A stretch of DNA of 64,000 nucleotides from Blastomussa wellsi (Eukaryota; Cnidaria; Anthozoa; Scleractinia; Plerogyridae). Position numbers and translations under genes: made by a program. Shown here piece by piece: positions 9,686-19,495 of the stretch. The notes beneath the pieces are model-generated. The model worked only from the letters and a program-made list of their open reading frames with translations. It was not told where the DNA came from and did not search any database. Position 1 is the first letter of the stretch, and each line of letters begins with the position of its first letter. The stretch spans positions 25,137,935-25,201,934 of the forward strand of contig OX393563.1 of NCBI GenBank assembly GCA_947652115.1. The letters are read 5' to 3'.

Positions 9686-11955
9686 TTGCGTGGCGCGAAC
9701 TCTAAAAATAGAATGCAAATTATCGGACCTCAGCGATCCTCACCCATTTCATTCCTAAAGGTTTGGTTCTATTGTTCAACCATTTCCCTAGCCAGAATGC
9801 ATTTGTTTTCTTTACATTGAGTACTAATTCAGAGAAATCCCCAAAGGCGTTTGTATCCAGAGCATGTTCGACAGATGCCACATCAGCACAGAACAGGTTG
9901 CTATCGTCTGGAAATTGGCTTAGTTTGGTCTTGGCGCCAAAATTCTAATTCCTTTTATGGTCGAATTCTGCCTCACTTAGTTTGACAATATTTCTGCTCT
10001 CAGGATGAAGAGATAGGGCGAGAGAGGGCGTCCTTGCCTAACTCCTCTAGGGGGCTTAAACCAGTTGGTTGCAAAACCGTTATTCAAAGCTGCACTTATA
10101 TATCCGTTTAGAACATCTCGATCCATTTTCTTAAGCTATCACCAAAATTGATTTTTTAAGAGAGTAAACAACCATTCCAGGGAGTAAAAACCTTTCTCAA
10201 AGTCATCTGGATATGTATGCCTGGAGTGTTGTTTACCCTTGTTTGCTTCATGATATCATTTAATAATATTATATTTTCTCCAATACATATCTTCCTTTTA
10301 TGAAGCCCGTTTGGTCAAGGTGTACGAGTTTTGTGAGTATTGGTTCAATTCACCTTGCGATGGATTTTGATGCTATGTTCATTTTTGATATGTTCATATT
10401 TGTTGTTGCACTCTGTTGAAATCTATTCTCAAATATGCAATAAGTAATTATTTATTAAATGATTTTACCAGAGAACACATTCAGCCACCTAAAGGGTGTC
10501 AATAAGCAACCATTTGACATCAGAACTCGTGCATCAAAAGATATTTATTTTCATTTCCCTGTTGTTTACTGCTGAACCAAGAAGAACTCCACAATGATTA
10601 ATTCCTCTTCTCTTTTTATTCAACTAACTTTTCTACTATACATTCATCCATGCGCGGCCTCATAGGAGCCTTAGATTAATATATGCATGTCGTTGGTCTG
10701 CTCCCATTGCTGGCTTTCACTGTCACGTCATCAAAAAGATACATTCAAACCCATTCAACGAGAAAAGTTAATAAATTCAAATATTATGAAATATTAATAG
10801 ATGAAAATCTCGGGTCTGTGCGGTAGACCATTCTTGAGTTATTTCCCGAATCATTTCACGCAAATTTATAGTATGGAGACGCCATGTTGGTGTCCCTCCG
10901 AGGGAAATCCACCGGAAATCAAAGAAAACATCTAGCGCTTCCTTCCCAGCTAATGTATATACACATAAACATCTTTAATTTCCTATTTCTTGAACTGCTT
11001 AAACTGCAAAAATCTTTAGAAAGGCCTTTTCTTTAATCACGAAAGCTTTGTCACGGCGCCATCGTCATATCACGTACGGTGGAAATCTAATTCAAACACA
11101 ATTGATGCTATCTTGCTGGAAACATGTATGTTATTTATAAATATAGTTCTAGAATTTGTTTCACGTGGTGACAATAAAACTTTAGCAGGCCCAGTGAATT
11201 TTGCTTTTAAAATTTAATTACATCACGTGAAAACTCGCAATAGATTATTTAGCTTTTGTTGGTATTGGTGATGGTCAACAATTTATCACAGCAGGCAACA
11301 AAATAACAAATTTGGTCTTTCAAGACAATTGCTGCTACTGCTGCTGCTTTTGTGGTTGCTCTTGATTGCTGCTGTACTCACTGTTGTTTCTGTTGCTGCT
11401 AGTTCTGCTTCTGTTAAGAGAAGAAGGGTATGGAATAAGCTGATATAGTATATTTCAGTCTGTGCTAACAAGTGCAAGGCAACTTCCGACTGGTACGTAC
11501 ATTGCCATCTGCACTGTCATCTCAATCTCTTCGGTAGGATATCTATAAGATTGGGGTCGAAAAATCAATGCTGACTTTTGTGGCCTCTCTCGGCTGTAGG
11601 TGCATGTGGAGGTTGCCTATTTACCGAGTTAGGATTTTCTAGTTGGATTTCGAGTTAGGATTTCCAGTTGGATTTTTCGATTTTTTGGCGGGATTTCTAG
11701 TAAATTGACAGCGTGTTGTAAACGATTAGTAGTAGGAACTAATGACGTAAGCGAACAGAGGTTGTCATATCGTGAATGAAAAGGTAGAGCTCGGCGGTTA
11801 TTTTCGGTGGGAACGAAAAAATCTTAAGGTTATCATCGGTCGGAACAAATATTGTCTTGTAGTCTTCTGTCGGAACAAATCTTGCCTTGTGAGTTATTTA
11901 GCGGAATAGAGTTGTTCAAATATTCACAACGGTTTTACACATCGTCTTCAATAAG

Positions 11956-12276
11956 ATGGAGGAGAAGCAGGATGTGAGATCGGACGGCAATCTTGTTCAA
12001 TCTATTCTAAGTAATCACTGATGTATTCGTACTAGTATTTTCGACTAGAAACAATAGCTTATAATTCAATGAATGCTTTTATTCGTTCATGATATTATCC
12101 TTAAAATATGTTTTCTTATTCAATTTTTTTGGTTCAATATTATTCGTTGGTAGCCAAAAGTATACAGTTGAGCTGTTTGTTACAGATTGTCATTGATTTA
12201 ACATCAAGCCCCATCAAGAAAGAGCTTGGTCTTAGCAGCGATCAAGAAAGTGACCTCAAGAACGAACATAAGGCTG
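11956..12276 (+). CDS. Candidate N-terminal exons of an unrecognised small protein with a SUMO-interaction-like motif
   Basis: An ATG at 11956 gives MEEKQD and then a good donor (GTGAGA at 11974). A strong acceptor (TTTGTTACAG, ending 12185) opens an in-phase exon starting IVIDLTSSPIKKELGL. The hydrophobic core followed by DLTSSP has the form of a SUMO-interacting motif. The exon end is unclear: a GT at 12277 would leave phase 1. I do not recognise the protein. It could join the candidate exons at 15065-15929, but no visible donor gives the needed phase, so at least one exon would have to be missing. It is supported only by splice-site quality and by acidic, charged composition. Confidence 0.25.
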
Positions 12277-12446
12277 GTTGGTTTCTATATCCAAATAAGT
12301 CAAGGGTCGTGATGCAATGATTTCTGCAATAATAATTTAGCGTGAATTCAGCAGAACTTGTTCCATTTGTTAGAATCCGGAGCAAGGTAGAGTCAAAGGT
12401 GTATCTTTGGACGTTATTATTACAGAATGTGTATATAAGGGAAGGA

Positions 12447-12763
12447 GGTGTTCGGTTATCTCTCAATACCCACATATTGACATTTTATTACTTATGTTTC
12501 CCCATCAGACTAGGGTTGTACCAGGGGTTTACAGTGTGTAGATACTGGGGGGTAGGGTTAGGCGGTGTTCGGTTATCTCTCAATACCCACATATTGACAT
12601 TTTATTACTTATGTTCCCCCATCAGACTAGGGTTGTACCAGTGGTTTACAGTGTGTAGATACTGGGGGGTAGGGTTAGGCGGTGTTCGGTTATCTCTCAA
12701 TACCCACATATTGACATTTTATTACTTATGTTCCCCCATCAGACTAGGGTTGTACCAGGGGTT
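12447..12763. repeat. 117-bp tandem repeat, 2.7 copies
   Basis: Units start at 12447, 12564 and 12681, each beginning GGTGTTCGGTTATCTCTC and continuing with CACATATTGACATTTTATTA. The copies are almost identical, so the expansion is recent. Because the period is a multiple of three, an open frame runs through it; I regard that frame as a by-product of the repeat, not a gene. Confidence 0.9.
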
Positions 12764-12876
12764 TTGTTTAAGATGTTATCCTATCGATTTGTGTAGTCAG
12801 TGTTCCATTTCCAGAGCCCCTCCCCTCAAGAACATGTCGCTAGAAATTAGAAATAAGCAATGTATCAGTGGTGGGA

Positions 12877-13769
12877 GATTCCTCGTAGCACGAGTCAAGC
12901 TCGAGCCCGAGCAAAGTTCGAATCACGAGTCAAGTTCGAGTCATATCCTTTGCCTGTAATTGTTATTGCCCAACAAATGTCGAAGAAGTAACAAGAAACG
13001 ACAGCAAATCCGACGATCGATGATTTGATTGCAGTTTTGGGACGATTGCACTGCAAAAGGGTAAATTAAGAAAGGAAGGACCTAAAAGGTCACTGATATA
13101 TTCGAAGGAAAAGCCAACAAAGGGGTTATTCCTGTGTGCCATCCATCCAAACTCTGACCCTGTCCAACAGGGCTTAACTCAGTGATCGGACGTGAACTTG
13201 TACTTCCTTGTGGTATCAGTGACAAAGGGAAAAGTTCATGCAAAGAGAAAACAAGGTTAAATAGATGTTTCTTTAATTTGGCACTCCACTCTATTCTAGG
13301 CTTCCTTATATTTCCTGATTTACCTGACTCTAAGCTCTTTGACTCGTCTGGAACCGAAACCACAAGGAACCACCAGGCCGATAGACGAAGTTAAGCCCCG
13401 TCAAGCGCGGTGGGTATTTGAATTCACCTTTGTTTTTCTCTTGTTCTTCATTTTCCAAGAACGTATCAGTGACATTAAGGAACCACTCCTTTGTCATCCT
13501 GACGGCATCTTTTTTTCTACTGTTTGGGGTGATTTTAAACAGTGATAACGCTGTCCCCCTATTTTTCTCCACAACACCTACAACAAGGTACAACGCAATG
13601 CAATACAGGAATGTCCAACCAAACTTACGCGTTTGAAATCACTTTAAAAATGTTTTTTTTAAGAAGCCGTTTTTCGGAATTTCTACTTAGTATTGCGTAT
13701 TTTACAAGATCTTGTGCTGAAGAAAAGGCAAAAAACATCTCGAACTTGACTCGTGCTACGAGGAAACTC
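12877..13769. mobile_element. ~0.9-kb element bounded by inverted repeats
   Basis: The left end around 12877-12906 (ATTCCTCGTAGCACGAGTCA) is repeated inversely at about 13739-13769, where the arms match over roughly 30 bp. Open frames between them overlap on both strands and show no recognisable domain, so this looks non-autonomous. No target duplication was identified. Confidence 0.5.
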
Positions 13770-14049
13770 TTACGAACCAAGAAAGGATAAACCTTCAAAA
13801 ACACGTCTTGCCTTTAGAGGAGGCCAACCTTCGCTCTTGTTACATCAGGATTTGTTTTTTATTATTATTATTTTTACTGTTTATTCGCAGCCGATTCGTT
13901 GCAGTAGGATCAACATGTTCGTAAATCCAAACTCTATAAACTGAATCCTAACTCGAAATCCTAACTCGAAAATCCAACTCGAAACCCTAACTCTGAAGTT
14001 AGTCTGTCTTGTGTATGTGCCTATCGATTTAGAATAGGTAGTGCGGCTG

Positions 14050-14480
14050 GCTATACTTGATAATTTGGTTTTATCAACTGGGTTGATAATGTGAATTGGC
14101 CACCGTAAAGAGATTCGTGAGCTGACGTTTTGAGCGTTAGCCCTTCGTCGGAGCGAATCAAGGAATTGTGGGTCGTGTGTGGTTTATATACAGAAAGATG
14201 GAGCTTCGCTATTGGTTGGTACCTGGTAACGTGAAAACAACGGAATAAATTAGTTGAATGAAAAGCGTTCGTTGATACCGTGAGGATTAAGAGTGCCGAT
14301 TTGAAAAATAAATTTTTGTTCTAGAGTTTTGCGGCTTTCCTTGTCACAACAGGCAAGTTGTGGCACTAAGATAGTGACTTCCACCTGCTTGTGTTTGGCC
14401 AATAAAATTGCAAACTGTCTGTTTATGGTTGACAAGCCCCGCTTAGTTGAACGCCTTTCATTAGCCAGGAGAGTAACTTT
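14050..14480 (-). mobile_element. Penelope-like retroelement, 3' end (GIY-YIG tail plus ribozyme-like 3' region)
   Basis: On the minus strand, coding sequence ending at 14250 reads KESRKTLEQKFIFQIGTLNP then HGINERFSFN and stop. This is the conserved C-terminal end of Penelope GIY-YIG endonucleases (WIxxLxTLxPxGxNxxF type). The 3' tail follows: CCGACGAAGGGCTAACGCTC, AAAACGTCAGC, GGTGGCCAATTCACATTATC, and the terminal GATAAAACCAAATTATC. The same tail recurs at 42910-43010. The CUGANGA/GAAA layout resembles the hammerhead ribozymes known from Penelope elements, but with C at the U position and AAAA in place of GAAA, so this copy is probably inactive. The reverse transcriptase is absent (5' truncation). 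Confidence 0.65.
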
Positions 14481-15064
14481 TAGCGCTCTTTCATTGATGG
14501 TCTGAAAGCAGAATGAATAAGCCGTTGTAAACAGGTTTGGCTGTCAAGAACAAATAAAGTACGAAAATTTTATTTACACGTGCAAATCTACTTGAATTGA
14601 TGTTTGTGGTGAAGGTTGTGACTCCAGTAAAGACAGGAGTAGAAGTAACTTCAGTAAGGTATTTCGCTTATGAGATGCCTTCTCTGTTTGTTGCAACTAT
14701 AGTCATCCACAACATTACCCCGGACGTTATGGCAAAATAGAATGCATGGGTGAAACATAAGTTGACAAACGCAGAGGCAATCCAAATGCGTTTCTAACAT
14801 TTCTTGGTAAACATCACTTGCAGTAGCTTAATGAACCGAGTGCAAAGCGTATTTTTCAACGTTCATTTTCCTAGTAACATGGCCTACTCCTCTCTTTTTA
14901 AATAAATACAAAATAACGTACAGCTATCCCTGAACGACAGCGATTACAAAATTGTGTCAACCATGTCTCCTGTAAAATGGCGAAAATTCCAAAATGTTCA
15001 TGATTAATTATAAAAAAGCCAATATGTTCTGTCAGTACTCTATAATTATAACTGAGATTTGCAG

Positions 15065-15929
15065 GCCGGAGAAGCAACCAAAGAAGAAACGATCGGTCAA
15101 TCTAATTCATAAGACTAGGTTCAGGTGGGTGAATGATGCAAGTGAAGTTATAATTAAACTCAAATATTAATTACACGTACGTTAACGTTAAAGAAAAAAA
15201 CTGACCATACTTTTCTGATTACCCAGGATTAGCAGTATATACTTTACGCACTGGAAATACAGATTTTGCTTAAAGCATGGCTTTGAGCAAAATAAAACCA
15301 TGACCAGAAGAAACTACACAGAATTTAGCAATGCGCACGTAAAATGATGGCTTTACTATCCATCTATTTATGTCAGTCTTCATGGAACTGCGTTGCTGTT
15401 ACGGGGTCAATGTAATAACACTTGGCCATAAATTTGTTGTACCCACGCACTGTTAGTCTACTATTAAGTTGATTCCTCAGTATTGCATTACACATCTTCA
15501 CTGCACGGGATTTTACGCGTGATTAGTACGCCCAGCGCGCGCATGAACAATTTTTTATACAGGGATTTGCTCATGAGCGAGATTAATAGTCGTTATTCTT
15601 GTAAACAAGCACGGTGACCTATATTTTTTATTGCAGAATTGTGATGTACTAATTATCATTTTTAAGTTTAAAAAATAAAAAGAAAAATGTTTGGATAGGA
15701 AAAAAAGATTTAATTGAACCTATCAGAAGAAGGTTACTCGAGTATGCCAATTATAGCCTTGGGAACAACGACTCGAGGTACGTTTTGTGTTGGTATCGTT
15801 GAATTTGTCTGATTTTTTTTCCATAAATCATATGTTAAATTGTTCCATATAATCGAGACTTAATAGCTATTAAGTTTTTTGCCAAGTATTCGGTTAATAA
15901 TCTGCCGTTTCAGCTACCGCAAAATTTAA
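15065..15929 (+). CDS. Candidate C-terminal exons of an unrecognised basic protein
   Basis: Exons 15065-15124, 15727-15777 and 15914-15929 have clear acceptors (GATTTGCAG, CCTATCAG, CCGTTTCAG). Donors GTGGGT and GTACGT follow the first two, and the joins keep phase. They read PEKQPKKKRSVNLIHKTRF, then RRLLEYANYSLGNNDSS, then YRKI and stop. PKKKR resembles a monopartite nuclear localisation signal. The protein is not recognised and the upstream link is unresolved. An alternative phase-0 reading of the first exon ends in AGEATKEETIGQSNS and a TAA, so the model is tentative. Confidence 0.3.
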
Positions 15930-16088
15930 AGTGAAGCGATAGAATAGCACCCTTGATTATAGCATAAATGGGGTAAGATTGGCCCATCATATCTCTTTTG
16001 CGAGCACGGAGACCTACCTTTTGTATCGTATTTTTTGAAAAAGTGCTTGGAAGGAAACATTCAGAGAAAGTTTAAAAACAATGTTCGA

Positions 16089-16336
16089 TATCTTTTATTT
16101 TTGAGGAATCACCTTAATGAAACCGGATTGTTCTCAAGGAAACCCGGCCGAAAACCCTGAAATCCAGATGCATACTCTGGAATTCTGGAATTTAGAAAAT
16201 TTAGGAATTAATATATCTTTTATTTTTGAGGAATCACCTTAATGAAACCGGATTGTTCTCAAGGAAACCCGGCCGGAAACCCTGAAATCCAGATCCATGC
16301 TTTTGAATTCTGGAATTTAGAAAATTTAGGAATTAA
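16089..16336. repeat. 125-bp tandem duplication
   Basis: Two copies starting at 16089 and 16214 (TATCTTTTATTTTTGAGG) run through CACCTTAATGAAACCGG, AAACCCGGCCG and TTTAGAAAATTTAGGAATTA. They differ at only a few positions, so the duplication is recent. Confidence 0.9.
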
Positions 16337-16489
16337 TAAATCTTGAGATACTAAGTAAAAAACGGTAGACTGATCCCCACAGCAAGGAGAAGAGACTGAA
16401 ACAAAAATAAATAAGACCTAAACATGTAGAATATATTTTTAAGATGAAATGATCAGTTTTGACACGAACGTGGGAGAGAAAAATTCATT

Positions 16490-16772
16490 CTTGTCCCCAT
16501 AGCCCTTTTCATTTCTCTTAGCCGGCGGAGCCTTGGCACTAGTAACGAAGGGCTCTGGAGACACGACTTCCAGTCCGAGATTCTAGGACTACCGGACTTC
16601 ATGATGATATAGCATTGATGGCCAGCGAACAGTTTGACTTCCGTTTAAGATTCCTTTGTTCTCAACAGCCAATCAAATCAAATTTATTTGAAAATCGTTT
16701 GTCCCCAGAACCCTTCGTTTTTCGTGCCATGGCCCGCCGAGAAGAGAAACGAAAAGGGCTATGGGGACGAAG
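16490..16772. mobile_element. ~280-bp foldback MITE
   Basis: The left arm (from 16491, TGTCCCCATAGCCCTTTTC...) and the right arm (ending about 16770) are imperfect inverted repeats of roughly 80 bp. They share GTCCCCATAGCCCTTTTC and, further in, AACGAAGGG(C/T)TCTGG. The centre is short and non-coding. Confidence 0.75.
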
Positions 16773-17009
16773 CTATGAGAATGAGAACAATAGTCCATTT
16801 TACAGTTCCGTGAAATGCAACCAGGCCTCTGTATGAAAGCGAGGCTCAGGGTGACCTTGTCACGATAGAGACCAGAAACTATTTAGCATAACAACGAAAT
16901 GATTTACATATCAAAAGCAAGAGGGTTTGTATCTATGCAAGGTCACCTTCAGCCTCGATTCCACTCAAAGGCTTGGTAACTAAGCACACAACTGTAAAAT
17001 GGCCTATTC

Positions 17010-17100
17010 GGAGTCTTTGACAGAATTGGAACCCATGCCCTCCCAGATTACCGGTCGGGCGCTCTAACCAAGGTTCCTCCTGGGACATGAAGAGGTCCCA
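17010..17100 (-). mobile_element. tRNA-like SINE head fragment
   Basis: The minus strand reads TTGGTTAGAGCGCCCGACCG and then GGGTTCCAATTC, equivalent to the D-arm/anticodon region and B box of a tRNA. The 5' acceptor stem does not pair and the body is not continuous with the SINE at 8353-8526. I read it as a tRNA-derived SINE remnant, not a tRNA gene. Confidence 0.5.
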
Positions 17101-17909
17101 AGGGAAATCTAAAACAATGCCTATGCAAATTTTTTGGGAGGTAGAAGCGGTATATTATGGTATTGTGCAAGTAGAGAATTAAAAAAGCATGAACATGCAT
17201 CAATCATATTCACATTAAATAGGGCTCTGTACTTCCACGCTATTCCTCGGTTTTCCCACACAGCTAGCCGTTTTCTAGGAAATTAAATACAATCGCCCGG
17301 ATGTAAATTTTTTTGCGCGGGACACAATACTGCGGAATAGTTCCAGCCACATATCGGCATGGCCGCCTTCGAATCACGCGTCAAGTCCGGTGGGAGTCCT
17401 ATTTGGTGTGGCGAAGGACTTTTTGCCGTCTAAAGCAAGCACCTTACTCTCCCGCCTCGCACAAGCCGTAACGAGTTGTTGAAGTTCACCCGTTAGAGCT
17501 CTGTTTAAGGAAAGATAATAGCCGATGCTTAGATTGCAAATCGTTGGACTTCCACCTTCATTGGACTTAATGATGTCCTCCGGTAAACTTCTTTTAGACG
17601 GCAGGATTGGTAAACCTACAGATCAGCTACCGCGCGGTGTCAAAAATTCAAACCGATGTACTCACCGAGCTGGGGCCTGGGTAAAAATGGCCGAAAATAA
17701 CGGGTGGGGTGGGGGAGGGGGGTTGGGCTACAGTAAAAAGTACCAAACATCACGTATTTGGCATGGGAACATTATGAAGGGTAAAATTTCATGCAAGGAA
17801 TGTCCAATAGTCACCGACGGTTACTTCGCAAAGCAAACAAAATAGATCGAAATCTCATACATTTCCTCTATTGCCTCAAGCCCCTTCTTTTGCTAAATGA
17901 AGACAGATT

Positions 17910-17967
17910 ATTAATATTATTATTATCATTATTATTACTATTATTATTAATATTGCTATTAGTATTA
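17910..17967. repeat. (ATT)n microsatellite
   Basis: About 19 imperfect ATT units with occasional C, G or A interruptions. Confidence 0.9.
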
Positions 17968-18287
17968 TGGATTTTCTTTTCGCTCCCTTCTTGACCCGAT
18001 TTTTAGGCCTAATTAACATGCCTAACAAGTCTTCATCGTTACAACGTTTGAACGGGGTCATGAATTCTTTGACCTGGTTTTCATAAATCCAGATATAGAT
18101 GTATGTATCTTCTTTAGTTTTGTGCAATGTTTTAATTTAGTTTATTTAATTTACTATTACCCTTTCTTCTTGTTGCATTAGGTGAGAAATACGTTTCCAT
18201 TTATTTTTGCATTGCCACTTATAAAATACTAAAATAAAAGATGGCGTACTAAATCTATAATTAAACTAATTCACTGTAATTACATTA

Positions 18288-19495
18288 CTTACTTACTTAC
18301 TTATGCCTAGTGCCCCTCCTGGGGCATAGGCCACCTACAAGAGTGCTCCAGCTATCTCTGTCCTGGGCTTTCCTTTCTAGCTGACTCCAGGTCAGCCCCA
18401 ATCTCTTGATGTCTGCTTCCAAGTCTCGTCTCCACGAGTTCCTAGGCCGTCCCCTTTTCCTCTTTCCCTGGGGATTCCAGGACAGGGCTTGTCTTGTGAT
18501 GTTGGTAGAAGGCTTTCGAAGCGTGTGGCCTATCCATCTCCAACGTCTCATCATGATCTCAGCATCTGCAGGCTTCTGGTTGGTTCTTTGCCATAGTTCT
18601 TCATTGTTGATGGTAATTGGCCAACGTATCCGCAAGATTCTTCGTAGACATGAGTTGATAAAGGTCTGCACCTTCTTTGTGTTTGCCACTGTTGTTCTCC
18701 AAGTCTCTGAGCCATATAATAGGACAGGTTTGACATTGCTGTTAAAGATCCTGATCTTAGTCAAAAGTGTCAGATCTTTAGAGCTCCAGACGTTCTTTAA
18801 CTGCAGAAAAACTGCTCTTGCTTTCCCAATTCTGGTTTTAACGTCAGCTTCTGTGCCCCCCTGGATGTCAACTACACTGCCCAGATAGGTGAAGGAGTTT
18901 ACTTCTTCCAACAAGTCATCATCCAGATGAACTGGTTCATTGATCGTAGTGTTAATCTTGAGGACCTTGGTTTTTCCCCTGTTGATGTGGAGACCAATTT
19001 GGGCAGAGGATTCGTTAACTCTGTTGGTCTTCTCCTGCATTTGTCGATGTGTGTGGGATAGCAGTGCCAGATCGTCTGCAAAGTCTAGATCGTCAAGCTG
19101 TAGCCAAGGTGTCCACTGGATTCCATTTTTTGCCTGTGCTGTGGCTGTTCTCATAGTCCAATCAATTGCAAGCAAAAACAAGAATGGCGAAAGTAAGCAA
19201 CCTTGTCTGACCCCTGTTCTCACGTTGAATGCTTCACTGGGCTGTCCTCCATGAATGACTCTGCACGACAGTCCCTCATATGAAGATCGAATGATGTTTA
19301 CAATCTTTACTGGCACCCCATAGTGTCGAAGAAGCTTCCAAAGTGTATCTCTGTCCACACTGTCAAACGCTTTTTCAAAATCGACAAAATTGATGTATAA
19401 GGGAGAGTTCCACTCACAGGACTGTTCTATGATGATCCGTAGTGTGGCGATTTGATCCACGCATGATCGATCTTTGCGAAAACCAGCTTGTTGAT
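18288..19495 (-). pseudogene. 5'-truncated non-LTR retrotransposon (LINE) reverse transcriptase
   Basis: A single open frame on the minus strand (stop at 18297) carries the RT core: [35 protein letters not shown] (palm motif A), [14 protein letters not shown] (motif B'), and [11 protein letters not shown], the catalytic F-ADD box. A thumb (FTYLGSVVD) and the LINE C-terminal [33 protein letters not shown] tail follow. Similarity begins abruptly at QQAGF (about 19493); the 36 codons upstream in frame are unrelated, so endonuclease and N-terminal RT are missing. The 3' end at 18288-18303 is a (TAAG)n-type short repeat rather than poly-A, as in RTE- or CR1-like clades. The RT fragment has no internal stop, so the insertion is fairly young. 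Confidence 0.85.

Larger units (their letters stand above)
8719..11955. other. Intergenic region with MITEs and no gene
   Basis: It holds two foldback elements (9031-9159, 9236-9685) and an imperfect CTG/TGC-rich trinucleotide stretch at about 11325-11420. A pair of GAGTTAGGATTT motifs lies at 11623-11680; related motifs recur in inverse orientation at 13938-14000. The short open frames here show no exon signals or recognisable protein. Confidence 0.5.
15930..18287. other. Repeat-rich intergenic region
   Basis: It contains a 125-bp tandem duplication, a foldback MITE, a tRNA-like SINE fragment on the minus strand (17010-17100) and an ATT microsatellite (17910-17967), each listed separately. 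No exon-like sequence was recognised. Confidence 0.5.

Noticed and set aside
12342..12959. 205-codon open frame on plus
   Set aside because: It is generated by the 117-bp tandem repeat, whose period is a multiple of three. There is no domain, and it runs into unrelated inverted-repeat sequence.
17010..17100. Possible tRNA gene on the minus strand
   Set aside because: D-arm-like and T-arm-like segments are present but the acceptor stem does not pair and the spacing is off. A SINE head explains it better.
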